Assembly: GCF_014196495.1 (NCBI RefSeq)
Contig: NZ_JACIDT010000007.1
Span: forward strand, 124,001-188,000
Direction: 5' to 3'
DNA length: 64,000 nucleotides
DNA from: Sphingobium jiangsuense
GTDB taxonomy: Bacteria > Pseudomonadota > Alphaproteobacteria > Sphingomonadales > Sphingomonadaceae
Part shown: piece after piece, positions 28,913 through 37,163 of the stretch
Layout: every line of letters starts with the position of its first letter
Numbering within the stretch: the stretch's first letter is position 1
Position numbers and translations under genes: made by a program
The notes under the pieces: model-generated
What the model was told of the DNA's origin: nothing
The model's input: only the letters and a program-made list of their open reading frames with translations
Databases searched by the model: none

Positions 28913-30718
28913 ATGCGCGCCTTTGAACATTTCCCCAATCTCGTCGCCATGTTCTTCACCCGCGCGGAGCAACTGGGCGATGCCCCTTTCCTGTGGCGCA
29001 AGCAGGACGGCATGTGGCGCTCGCAAAGCTGGACGGAAACCGCGCGGCAGGTCGCGACACTGGCCACCGCGCTGCGCGCGCAGGGCATCCAGCCGGGCGA
29101 GCGGGTGATGCTGGTGAGCGAGAACCGCCCGGAATTCTGTGTCGCCGATCTTGCGATCATGGCGGCGGGCGCGGTGAGCGTGCCGACCTACACCACCAAC
29201 ACGCCGCGCGACCATGGCCATGTGATGCAGGACAGCGGCGCAGCGGCCGTGATCGTTTCCACCGCCCGGCTCGCCCGCGCGCTGATGCCCGCCGTCATCG
29301 CCTCCAACACGGTGCGCCTCGTCATCGGCATAGAGCCGCTGCGGCCGATCCAGAACGAGAATATCGCGCTGTTCCAGTGGGACGACGTGATGGAGCGGTA
29401 TGAGGATGACGGGATGGCGACGCCGCAGGCCTGCGCCGCCGCCGTCACCGCCAGCCGGGACGACCTCGCCTGCCTCATCTACACCAGCGGCACCGGCGGC
29501 GCGCCGCGCGGGGTGCAGCAGCATCATGGCGCGATCCTCACCAATGTGGAGGGCTGCGCCGACATCATCGCCAGCGATTTCGGCTGGGAGGACGAGATTT
29601 TTCTCTCCTTCCTGCCGCTGTCGCACAGCTATGAGCACAGCGCCGGGCAGTTCTTCCCCATCGGCATGGGCGCGCAGATCTATTATGCCGAGGGGCTGGA
29701 CAAGCTCGCCGCCAATATAGAGGAGGCGCGCCCGACCATCATGGTCGTCGTGCCGCGCCTGTTCGAGGTGCTGCGCACCCGCGTCATCAAGGCGATCGAG
29801 AAGCAGGGCCGCTTTCCCAACATGCTGCTGGAGCAGGCGCTGCGGATCGGCGCGATGCGGGCGGCGGGGCAGAAGCTCAAGCCGTGGGACAAGGCGCTCG
29901 ACCTGCTGCTGGAGCGCACCATCCGGCCGAAGGTGCGCGCGCGCTTCGGCGGGCGGATCAAGGCGCTGGTATCGGGCGGCGCGCCGCTCAACCCGGAAGT
30001 GGGCAATTTCTTCAGCGCATTGGGCCTTACGCTGCTGCAAGGCTATGGCCAGACCGAGGCGGGACCGGTGATCAGCGTCACCCGGCCGAAAACCGGCCTC
30101 AAAATGGATACGGTCGGCACCCCGCTGAAGAATGTCGAGGTGCGCATCGCCGACGATGGCGAGATATTGGTGCGCGGGGAAATCGTGATGCACGGCTATT
30201 GGCGCAACCCGGCCGAAAGCGCGCGGGCGTTGCAGGAGGGCTGGCTGCACACCGGCGACATCGGCGAATATGACGAGGGCGGCCGCATCCGCATCACCGA
30301 CCGCAAGAAGGACCTGATCGTCAACGACAAGGGCGAGAACGTCTCGCCCCAGCGCATAGAGGGCATGCTGACCTTGCAGGAGGAGATCGCGCAGGCGATG
30401 GTCAGCGGCGACAAGCGGCCCTATCTGGTCGGCCTGCTGGTGCCGGACGGCGAGTGGATGGCGTCCTGGGCCAGGGCGCGCGGCGTGCCCGCCGATCTGG
30501 CCACGCTGCGCGACGATCCGGCCTTCCACGCGGCACTGCGCGAGGCGGTGGACCGGGTGAATGCCGAGGTGACCGTCACCGAACGGGTGCGCCAGTTCAT
30601 CGTCGCCGACGAGCCGTTCAGCATCGAAAACCAGATGCTGACCCCGTCGATCAAGATCCGCCGCCATGTGATCCGCGACACCTACCAGCCGCGCCTGGAC
30701 GCGCTCTACAAGGCTTGA
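28913..30718 (+). CDS. Long-chain acyl-CoA synthetase (FAA1/FadD15-type)
   Basis: 601 aa, AMP-forming ligase of the ANL superfamily. The ATP-binding P-loop begins at residue 190 (YTSGTGGAPRGVQQHHGAI; the usual TTGxPKG has become GGAPRG), the A5 motif reads GYGQTEAGPV, and the A7-A8 motifs TGDIGEYDEGGRIRITDRKKDLI. It should load fatty acids onto CoA, or conceivably onto an acyl carrier protein. An ...GCAGGAGAG ribosome-binding site precedes it. It stands alone after ggt. Confidence 0.92.
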   Translation: MRAFEHFPNLVAMFFTRAEQLGDAPFLWRKQDGMWRSQSWTETARQVATLATALRAQGIQPGERVMLVSENRPEFCVADLAIMAAGAVSVPTYTTNTPRDHGHVMQDSGAAAVIVSTARLARALMPAVIASNTVRLVIGIEPLRPIQNENIALFQWDDVMERYEDDGMATPQACAAAVTASRDDLACLIYTSGTGGAPRGVQQHHGAILTNVEGCADIIASDFGWEDEIFLSFLPLSHSYEHSAGQFFPIGMGAQIYYAEGLDKLAANIEEARPTIMVVVPRLFEVLRTRVIKAIEKQGRFPNMLLEQALRIGAMRAAGQKLKPWDKALDLLLERTIRPKVRARFGGRIKALVSGGAPLNPEVGNFFSALGLTLLQGYGQTEAGPVISVTRPKTGLKMDTVGTPLKNVEVRIADDGEILVRGEIVMHGYWRNPAESARALQEGWLHTGDIGEYDEGGRIRITDRKKDLIVNDKGENVSPQRIEGMLTLQEEIAQAMVSGDKRPYLVGLLVPDGEWMASWARARGVPADLATLRDDPAFHAALREAVDRVNAEVTVTERVRQFIVADEPFSIENQMLTPSIKIRRHVIRDTYQPRLDALYKA

Positions 30719-30742
30719 GCAGCTTCGTCTCTACTACCCTCC

Positions 30743-30961
30743 CCGTTCGGGCTGAGCCTGTCGAAGCCCTGCATTTCTCTTTGACATGAGAGAGAGCGGC
30801 CCTTTCGCCTTTACCGTCACCCCGGCGCAGGCTGGGGTCGCAGGCCATGGCGCACGCCGCCTCCTGAGATGCCAACCTGCGCCGGCATGACGTGACGGGA
30901 ATGGTAGCGAGCGGCTGCATTCAAAGAAAGGACAGGGCTTCGACAGGCTCAGCCCGAACGG
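30743..30961. repeat. Nested palindromic repeat, 29-bp arms
   Basis: A perfect 29-bp inverted repeat (30743-30771 and 30933-30961) of the TTCGGGCTGAGCCTGTCGAA type encloses a second, unrelated palindromic repeat (30811-30893, the CGTCACCCCGGCGCAGG...GCCGGCATGACG type). It fills the gap between the convergent acyl-CoA synthetase and GIN-domain genes. One repeat appears to have been inserted into another. No ORF of note. Confidence 0.85.
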
Positions 30962-30970
30962 TGTTGAGAC

Positions 30971-31678
30971 TCAATTACCGCAGAGCACCTGCCCCACGCC
31001 GCGCTGGTCGATGGAGCAGACGGGCTTGCCCTCGATCACCGTGTCACCGGAGCCGGAGGAGGTCACCTTGACCGGGCCGTGCGCCGTCAGCCGGATCGAT
31101 CCGGGGCCGTCATTGGCGACCGTCGCGTTGCGCGCGTCGAGCGAGGCCGCATCGAGCGCCCCCGGTCCGTTGACCGAGGCGCGAACGTCCCGCGCCCGCC
31201 CCGCTATGGAGAGGCGACCGCCGCCGCCGACATAAAGCGACAGGCGCTCGACATCGGCATTGCGCACCGCGATCTCGCCATTGCCGTTCAGCGACAGGTC
31301 GGCGTCCAGCCCGCTCAGTTCGCCGATGGTCAGCACCGCGCCGCCGATCACCTGCGCCCGGCGCAACTGGCCCGTCGCCAGATAGAGGGTGGGCGCCGGG
31401 GCGGGCTTGCCGTCGGCGAAGCCGGTGCCCGGCCGCTCCGCCATCGTCACGGTCAACAGGCCGCCCGATACCGAGAGCGTGACGCGGTCCAGCGCCTCAC
31501 GGTCGCCCTCGCCGGTGCCGCTGACGCCGCTGCCGGTGGTGAGCATGATCCGCACCGGCGCCTCCACGCGGATGCTGTCGAAGCTGGTGACGATATAGCC
31601 GCGCATCGCCGCATGGGCAGAGGACGGCGCGCCTGCCAGCATTGCCGCGCAAGCCCCTGCCGCAAAAAGGCCCGCCAC
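30971..31678 (-). CDS. GIN-domain (DUF2807) secreted protein
   Basis: 235 aa from a GTG that follows the carD terminator; a longer in-frame start at 31759 would overlap carD and its terminator. A hydrophobic signal peptide ends near SSAHA. The rest is a right-handed beta-helix-like GIN/adhesin domain with repeating Asn/Asp-Gly turns (LSLNGNGEIAVRNADVERLSLYVGGGG, VNGPGALDAASLDARNA). Two Cys near the C-terminus (VCSIDQRGVGQVLCGN) could pair. Role in the envelope is unknown; the start is uncertain. Confidence 0.82.
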   Translation of the reverse strand: MAGLFAAGACAAMLAGAPSSAHAAMRGYIVTSFDSIRVEAPVRIMLTTGSGVSGTGEGDREALDRVTLSVSGGLLTVTMAERPGTGFADGKPAPAPTLYLATGQLRRAQVIGGAVLTIGELSGLDADLSLNGNGEIAVRNADVERLSLYVGGGGRLSIAGRARDVRASVNGPGALDAASLDARNATVANDGPGSIRLTAHGPVKVTSSGSGDTVIEGKPVCSIDQRGVGQVLCGN

Positions 31679-31679
31679 G

Positions 31680-31706
31680 AAAAAGGGGCGCCCGCAAAGG
31701 CGCCCC
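31680..31706 (-). terminator. Rho-independent terminator of carD
   Basis: On the minus strand an 8-bp GC stem (GGGGCGCC, 6-nt loop, GGCGCCCC) is followed at once by five T residues. It lies about 30 nt after the carD stop codon and just ahead of the likely start of the GIN-domain gene, so those two genes are probably separate transcripts. Confidence 0.85.
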
Positions 31707-31736
31707 GTCTTTCTGTCATCTGCCGACGGCAAAGGC

Positions 31737-32267
31737 TTATTCCGCCTTTTCCCGCGCATATTTCGGCGCGGCTTCGTTCAGCACCTCAAGGATCTTCTTG
31801 AGCGCGCTCGGCTCGTCGGTGCCTTCCATCGCCGCCAGCTCGCGGGCGAGGCGGCTCGACGCCGCTTCGAAGATCTGGCGCTCGGAATAGCTTTGTTCCG
31901 GCTGGTCGTCGGCGCGGAACAGGTCGCGCGTCACTTCGGCGATCGACACGAGGTCGCCCGAGTTGATCTTCGCTTCATATTCCTGCGCGCGGCGCGACCA
32001 CATGGTGCGCTTGACCTTCGGCTTGCCTTTCAGCGTTTCGATCGCCTCGCTCAGCGTCTTGTTGGACGACAGCTTGCGCATGCCGACGCTTTCCGCCTTG
32101 TTGGTGGGAACGCGCAGGGTCATCCGCTCCTTTTCGAAGCGCAGCACGTACAGCTCCAGCTCCATTCCGGCGATCTGCTGGCTTTGCAGCTCGATCACAC
32201 GTCCCACGCCATGTTTGGGATAGACGACATAATCACCGACATCGAAGGACAGGGCCTTGGCAGCCAT
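31737..32267 (-). CDS. carD: CarD-family transcriptional regulator
   Basis: 176 aa from MAAKALSFDVGDYVVYPKHG with a GGAAAGG ribosome-binding site. The N-terminal CarD/TRCF-RID Tudor-like domain (about 8-65) binds the RNA polymerase beta subunit and the C-terminal helical domain contacts DNA upstream of the -10 element. In alphaproteobacteria CarD supports transcription from rRNA and other promoters. It has its own promoter and terminator here. Confidence 0.94.
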   Translation of the reverse strand: MAAKALSFDVGDYVVYPKHGVGRVIELQSQQIAGMELELYVLRFEKERMTLRVPTNKAESVGMRKLSSNKTLSEAIETLKGKPKVKRTMWSRRAQEYEAKINSGDLVSIAEVTRDLFRADDQPEQSYSERQIFEAASSRLARELAAMEGTDEPSALKKILEVLNEAAPKYAREKAE

Positions 32268-32360
32268 TGGGAACCTTTCCATGTTTTGAGAAAGCGTCAG
32301 TTCGGCATCCGGATGTGAAAACGATCGGTTTTCGATGATGCGCGAGCCGACGAAAAGGAC

Positions 32361-32390
32361 ATTATCATTAACTCCTGACGGGTGCGACAA
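32361..32390 (-). promoter_or_regulatory. Candidate promoter of carD
   Basis: Reading the minus strand: -35 TTGTCG (32385-32390), an 18-nt spacer, then -10 GATAAT (32361-32366) extended by a TG one base upstream. It is about 95 nt before the carD start. Matches are good for a housekeeping sigma but not proven. Confidence 0.5.
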
Positions 32391-32440
32391 ACCCGCCTTT
32401 CCGGTCCTTTTAACAGATTCGTCACAAAAATTCTACCCCA

Positions 32441-32456
32441 CCCGCCATATGGCGGG
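32441..32456 (-). terminator. Possible weak terminator after fdxA
   Basis: The perfect palindrome CCCGCCATATGGCGGG lies about 50 nt past the fdxA stop on the minus strand and is followed, after a few bases, by AATTTTT. The short loop and distance to the T tract make it a weak intrinsic terminator. Confidence 0.4.
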
Positions 32457-32504
32457 CAGGGAGCAGCCGGCATGCCGCCGGATCGACGAAATAGAGTGCG
32501 CCGT

Positions 32505-32843
32505 TCAGCTACCGGAACCGGGGTTGGGCGAAAAATACAGCTCCAGCTTGTTTTCGACGCCCTTCATCTCGTCCGCATCGGCGGGGGCCTCGCCCTTCAC
32601 CGTGATGTTGGGCCATTCGGCGGAATATTTGGTGTTGAGTTCCAGCCAGGCTTCAAGCCCGCTTTCCGTGTCGGGGAAGATCGCCTCGGCCGGGCATTCG
32701 GGCTCGCACACGCCGCAATCGATGCATTCGTTGGGATTGATGACCAGCATGTTTTCGCCTTCATAGAAGCAATCGACGGGACATACTTCTACGCAATCCA
32801 TATATTTGCAGCGTATGCAGTTGTCGGTCACAACATAGGTCAT
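32505..32843 (-). CDS. fdxA: 7Fe ferredoxin FdxA
   Basis: 112 aa, the usual alphaproteobacterial FdxA with one [3Fe-4S] and one [4Fe-4S] cluster. Cysteines are arranged as [18 protein letters not shown] and [13 protein letters not shown], followed by the characteristic C-terminal extension with Trp ([18 protein letters not shown]). A general low-potential electron carrier. Convergent with nothing; shares strand with the S4 and helicase genes upstream. Confidence 0.95.
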   Translation of the reverse strand: MTYVVTDNCIRCKYMDCVEVCPVDCFYEGENMLVINPNECIDCGVCEPECPAEAIFPDTESGLEAWLELNTKYSAEWPNITVKGEAPADADEMKGVENKLELYFSPNPGSGS

Positions 32844-32960
32844 CTGCGTCTTTTCCTCATATCCTCCGGCGGCCGTGACAAGAGGCGGGCCGGATTCTCC
32901 GGGCCCTGCTATTCGCGCCGGGTCGCGCCGTCAATAATCAGGCGCTGTGATTTTTCCTGT

Positions 32961-33257
32961 TCAGCGACCAAGCTCCAGTTCTTCATAGCAGCCCTGCGCC
33001 TCGGTGGCGGGGCCGCGGCGGTCAGGCAGGCGCAGCACGCGGACCACCCGGATGCGGTCGCCGTGCGCCAGCGTCAGCAGGTCGCCCACGCGAACCGGGC
33101 TGTGGGCGCGCTCCACGCGGCGGCCGTTGAGGCGCATGATGCCGCGTTCCGCCATGGCCTGCGCGATCGAGCGGCTCTTGGCCAGCCGCACGAACCACAG
33201 ATATTTGTCGATCCGCAGCGAAGGGGCGTGGCCGCCCGGCATCGCCGCGACGCTCAA
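32961..33257 (-). CDS. hslR: S4-domain RNA-binding protein (Hsp15-like)
   Basis: 98 aa. The N-terminal S4 fold reads LRIDKYLWFVRLAKSRSIAQAMAERGIMRLNGRRV, which matches Hsp15/HslR, a ribosome-rescue factor that binds free 50S subunits carrying nascent chains. It lies 42 nt after the helicase gene on the same strand. Confidence 0.88.
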   Translation of the reverse strand: MSVAAMPGGHAPSLRIDKYLWFVRLAKSRSIAQAMAERGIMRLNGRRVERAHSPVRVGDLLTLAHGDRIRVVRVLRLPDRRGPATEAQGCYEELELGR

Positions 33258-33299
33258 CGCCCTGCCTCCATCCCGCGCACGGTCGCGCGGCGCGGGGCC

Positions 33300-36200
33300 T
33301 TATTCATCGCGCCCCAGCAGCGCCGCAAGACCGGCAAAGGCTCCGCCGCCCGCCGGACGCTCCGGCTCGCTGCGATGGATGAGCGGCCGTGGCGAACCGC
33401 TCTCACGGCGCGGCCCGCCCTTGCGGTCGCCGCGCGGGGCGCCGGAGCGGCCCCGGCCTTCCTCGTCGCGTCCGCCGCCCTGCCCTCTGGCCGGGCGCGG
33501 GCCTTCGCGGCGATCGTCGCGCCGCTTGCCCCGCCCGCCTTCGGGCGCGGCCGCCGGATGGCGATCGCGCGGTTTGCGACGCCCCCGGAACACCCAGTTC
33601 GCGCCTTGCGCGGGTTGAACCTCCGCCTCTGCCGGGGCAGCCTCCGCTTCGGCCAATTCCGGGGCGGCGGCTTCGGTATCGACGACCTCGGCGGCTATGT
33701 CCGTCGCCTCGGCATCGACCGTCTCGCCGGCCTCTTCCGCCACCACGGCTTCGGTCGGAGCCGTTTCAGCCGCAGGCTCGGCCTCGGCGACGCCTGCCGG
33801 TTCGTCCCGCGCCTCGACAGCAGCAGGCGCCTCCGCCTCGCTCACCGCCTCCGGCGCTCCCGCTTCCCCGGCCGGAACGGCAGCGGCTTCGCCTTCGGGC
33901 GCGGCGTCCACCGCCTCCCCGGCGACACCCTCGTCCGTGCCTCTGGGCGTGACGGGCCGGAAACCGGCATTGCGCATGATATGGCCGAACAGCTGGTCCG
34001 ACAGCCCCAGCGACACGATGAAGGGCGAGGTCACGTCATAGCGCTCGTTCTTCGCGATCGCCTCATGCCCGCCGCGCGCGATGCGTTCCACCATGTCGAT
34101 GCGCACCTGCGTGTCGCCGAAGCCGCGATAGCCCGCATGGCGCGCGCCCATTTGCTCCTCGCGATCCTTCAGCACCAGCAGCACCGCGCCCGCCTGCGGC
34201 AGGGGCAGCATCGGCTTGCCGCGCTTCACGGCCGACAGGGCCAGCCGCCACAGCGCCGCGCCGGGCTTCAGCAGCGCATGATGATAGATGTCGAGCACGC
34301 CGATGGTGAACCCGGCCTTGCGCACCAGCTGGCGCTGTTCCTTGTCCAGCAGGGCCAGCGCGTCGTCCAGGTCGGCCCGTGCGATGATGCCGCCCGCATC
34401 GGCGAGCTGGATGAACAGCGCGCGCACCACCGCCGGGGTTTCCGCCTGCGTCGACAGGTCGAGAATGCGCAGCAGCGGCGCGAGATGGCGTTCCTGCTGC
34501 GCCTTCATCCACGCCTGCAAGCGCGCGACGACGCGATTCTGCACATCCTGTCCCAGCGCCGAAATGGCCTTGTCCGCGCGAATCTCCGGCGAAAGCAGCG
34601 ACGGCCCGGCATGGAGCGTCGCCACCGGCTCTTCCCGCCAGGCGATGCGCGGGTCGGTTCCCGGCGCGGCGATCAGCGCGAATTCGCCATCGGGCGCGGC
34701 AATCAGTTCTTCAGCCTTCACCGTCAACTTCTTTCCCAAACGCCGCTCCGCTGCGGCCAGCAACAATTTCCGATCCGACGCCCTCGCGAGCGGATCCACG
34801 AGGAAACGGAATCCTTCCAGCCGTCCTAGCGCTTCGCCGTCGACATGCACAGTCCCATCTGTATCGACGTCGAACGGCAGATCGTCCCGTTTTTGTCCTA
34901 TATCACGCAAAAGCAAGGATGTGCGGCGGTCGACGAAGCGTTGCGTCAATGCGGCGTGCAGCGCGTCGGACAGCTTTTCCTCCAGCGCGCGGGTGCGCTC
35001 GGCCATCTCGGCGGGGTGCTCCAGCCAGTCGGGCCGGTGCGCGATGTAGGACCAGGTGCGCGCCGCCGCGATTCGCCCGGACAGCGTGTCGACGTCGCCC
35101 TGCACATTGTCGAGCCGCGCCACATGCTGCGCGAACCAGTCGCGGGGAACATGGCCGCTGCCCTCGCTGCGATAGCGCCACAGCCGCGAGACCATGCGCG
35201 CATGATGATCCGCGCCGAGCTTCTGGAAATCGGGCAGGCCGCAAACGTCCCACAGGCGGCGCACCTGCGCCGGGCCGCGCGCCCGATCACGCACCGCCGC
35301 GCTGTCGGCCATCGTCTTGAGCACCGCAAGGTCCACCGCCTGCGGCGCGGCGCGCAGTTCGGGCCGGCCGGGCCGCGCTTCCAGCCCGGCGATCAGCGCG
35401 TCGACGCTGTCCATCGGCGGCGTGCCGTCGCGCCAGAACAGCCAGTCGAGCGGCGGGAAGCGATGATCCTCGATCGCCGCTATCTCCTCCGGGCGGAACC
35501 CCGCCTCGCCTTCCTCGCCGCCCAGCGAGCCGAAGGTGCCGTCCTGATGATGCCGCCCGGCACGCCCGGCGATCTGCGCCATTTCGGCGATGGTGAGGCG
35601 GCGCGTGCGCTGTCCGTCGAACTTGCGCAGCGAGGCGAAGGCGACATGCGACACGTCGAGGTTCAGCCCCATGCCGATCGCGTCGGTGGCGACGAGATAA
35701 TCGACCTCGCCGTCCATGAACATGCGCACCTGCGCGTTGCGGGTGGAGGGCGAAAGCGCACCCATCACCACCGCCGCCCCGCCGCGCAGGCGGCGCAACA
35801 TCTCCGCGACGGCATAGACCTCCTCCGCCGAGAAGGCGACGATGGCCGAGCGGCGCGGCAGGCGCGACAATTTGCGCGCGCCCGCATAGCTCAGGGTCGA
35901 GAAGCGCGGGCGGGAGATGATCTCCGCATCGGGCAGCAGCGCCCGCACCATCGGCGCCAGCGCCGCCGAGCCGAGGATCATCGTCTCCTCCCGCCCCCGC
36001 GCGCGCAGCATGCGGTCGGTGAAGATATGGCCGCGCTCCGGATCGACGCCCAGTTGCGCCTCGTCCAGGGCAACGAACGCGAAATCGCGGTCCAGCGGCA
36101 TGGATTCCGCCGTGCAGAGCACCCAGCGCGCGCCGGGCGGGCCGATCTTTTCCTCGCCCGTGATCAGCGCGACTTCGCCCGGCCCCTTGATCGCGACGAC

Positions 36201-36350
36201 GCGGTCATAGACTTCCCGCGCGAGCAGGCGGAGGGGGAATCCCATCATGCCGGACGAATGAGCGCAAAGCCGCTCCACCGCCAAATGGGTCTTGCCGGTA
36301 TTGGTCGGGCCAAGCACCGCCGTAACCGCAGAGCGGGAAAATTGAACCAT
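33300..36350 (-). CDS. SUV3-like DEAD/DExH RNA helicase
   Basis: 1016 aa from ATG at 36350 (MVQFSRSAVTAVLGPTNTGKTH). Walker A at residues 14-21, DEAQ box at 96-99, and a helicase C-terminal domain (about 160-330, with IGRAGRHHQDG) resembling mitochondrial SUV3. The region after about 790 is an acidic Ala/Glu-rich disordered stretch followed by an Arg/Gly/Lys-rich tail likely to bind RNA. Probably takes part in RNA decay with a 3'-5' exonuclease; partner not seen here. Downstream is hslR. Confidence 0.9.
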   Translation of the reverse strand: MVQFSRSAVTAVLGPTNTGKTHLAVERLCAHSSGMMGFPLRLLAREVYDRVVAIKGPGEVALITGEEKIGPPGARWVLCTAESMPLDRDFAFVALDEAQLGVDPERGHIFTDRMLRARGREETMILGSAALAPMVRALLPDAEIISRPRFSTLSYAGARKLSRLPRRSAIVAFSAEEVYAVAEMLRRLRGGAAVVMGALSPSTRNAQVRMFMDGEVDYLVATDAIGMGLNLDVSHVAFASLRKFDGQRTRRLTIAEMAQIAGRAGRHHQDGTFGSLGGEEGEAGFRPEEIAAIEDHRFPPLDWLFWRDGTPPMDSVDALIAGLEARPGRPELRAAPQAVDLAVLKTMADSAAVRDRARGPAQVRRLWDVCGLPDFQKLGADHHARMVSRLWRYRSEGSGHVPRDWFAQHVARLDNVQGDVDTLSGRIAAARTWSYIAHRPDWLEHPAEMAERTRALEEKLSDALHAALTQRFVDRRTSLLLRDIGQKRDDLPFDVDTDGTVHVDGEALGRLEGFRFLVDPLARASDRKLLLAAAERRLGKKLTVKAEELIAAPDGEFALIAAPGTDPRIAWREEPVATLHAGPSLLSPEIRADKAISALGQDVQNRVVARLQAWMKAQQERHLAPLLRILDLSTQAETPAVVRALFIQLADAGGIIARADLDDALALLDKEQRQLVRKAGFTIGVLDIYHHALLKPGAALWRLALSAVKRGKPMLPLPQAGAVLLVLKDREEQMGARHAGYRGFGDTQVRIDMVERIARGGHEAIAKNERYDVTSPFIVSLGLSDQLFGHIMRNAGFRPVTPRGTDEGVAGEAVDAAPEGEAAAVPAGEAGAPEAVSEAEAPAAVEARDEPAGVAEAEPAAETAPTEAVVAEEAGETVDAEATDIAAEVVDTEAAAPELAEAEAAPAEAEVQPAQGANWVFRGRRKPRDRHPAAAPEGGRGKRRDDRREGPRPARGQGGGRDEEGRGRSGAPRGDRKGGPRRESGSPRPLIHRSEPERPAGGGAFAGLAALLGRDE

Positions 36351-36549
36351 GGCCCCTATGTCGGCTATGCCATCCCCGCATGCAAGGCCCAGTCTGCGCC
36401 CGACACCTTCGCCTTGCGCAAGGCCCGCCACATCCCGCTGTCCGGCCGACAGGCATATGAAGGAACGAACGGCTATCCCTCTCGTTTAGGACTCCGCCGC
36501 GCGCAAAGCTGAAGTGCAGGCGCACCGGCTTAACAGGAAAGGATGCCCC

Positions 36550-36975
36550 ATGTTCAGAACCGCAGTAATGGCGGGAGGGACAGCGTGCGCTGTTCTTCTG
36601 GCCTCCGCAACAATTCCGGCTTTCGCTCAGACTGACGAGGTGATCGTTGTCACCGGCAAATACGGCAGGGTGCCTGACAACATTCAAACGCTCTCCCAGA
36701 ATGTCAGCTATGCGGATCTCGATCTTTCCACCAAGGCGGGCAAGGACGAATTGCGCAAGCGCCTGTCCCTGACGGCGCGGTTCCTGTGCGACAAGCTGGG
36801 CGAACCCGCGACCGCCTCGCCCCCCGCGCCGTCCTGTCGCGATGCGGCAGTCAAGGATGCCTTGCAGCGCGTCGGGACGATCGAGGCAAATTTTGCGCCG
36901 CGCGGCACCGGGTGGGTGGCGCCCGCGCCCTGGCAGGCCCCCTATCCGGCGGATTGGACCACGCGCTATCCCTGA
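36550..36975 (+). CDS. UrcA family protein
   Basis: 141 aa with signal peptide (MFRTAVMAGGTACAVLLASATIPAFA). The UrcA domain reads VSYADLDLSTKAGKDELRKRLSLTARFLCDKLG with a later Cys in PSCRDAAVKDAL. UrcA proteins are secreted, common in sphingomonads and caulobacters, and their function is unknown. Followed by a clear hairpin terminator. The start follows an AGGAAAGGATG ribosome-binding region. Confidence 0.9.
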   Translation: MFRTAVMAGGTACAVLLASATIPAFAQTDEVIVVTGKYGRVPDNIQTLSQNVSYADLDLSTKAGKDELRKRLSLTARFLCDKLGEPATASPPAPSCRDAAVKDALQRVGTIEANFAPRGTGWVAPAPWQAPYPADWTTRYP

Positions 36976-36994
36976 CCTCCCCCTGACCTGCATT

Positions 36995-37017
36995 GAGGGA
37001 GGGGTTTTCCCTCCCTC
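36995..37017 (+). terminator. Hairpin terminator after the UrcA gene
   Basis: Nine-bp stem GAGGGAGGG/CCCTCCCTC with a GTTTT loop, 20 nt past the stop codon. There is no uridine tract after it, so it may act with Rho or only mark the transcript end. Confidence 0.55.
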
Positions 37018-37163
37018 ATATTGACGTCATGCACCCGCCATCCGAATGGCCGGCAGGCGAAACCTCATACTTGCACATGGCCGCGCTGTCCGGCGGATAT
37101 GCAGGGCGTCGCTTTCCTGGCACGACTCGCCGTATTGGTGAAAAAACATCCCCCTGAATTAAT

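Noticed and set aside
30971-31759. Longer start for the GIN-domain gene at 31759
   Set aside because: It would overlap the carD stop and its intrinsic terminator; the GTG after the terminator gives a normal signal peptide.
32382-34829. 815-residue plus-strand open frame
   Set aside because: Antisense to fdxA, hslR and the helicase tail; composition is Arg/His/Gln/Ala filler with no domain.
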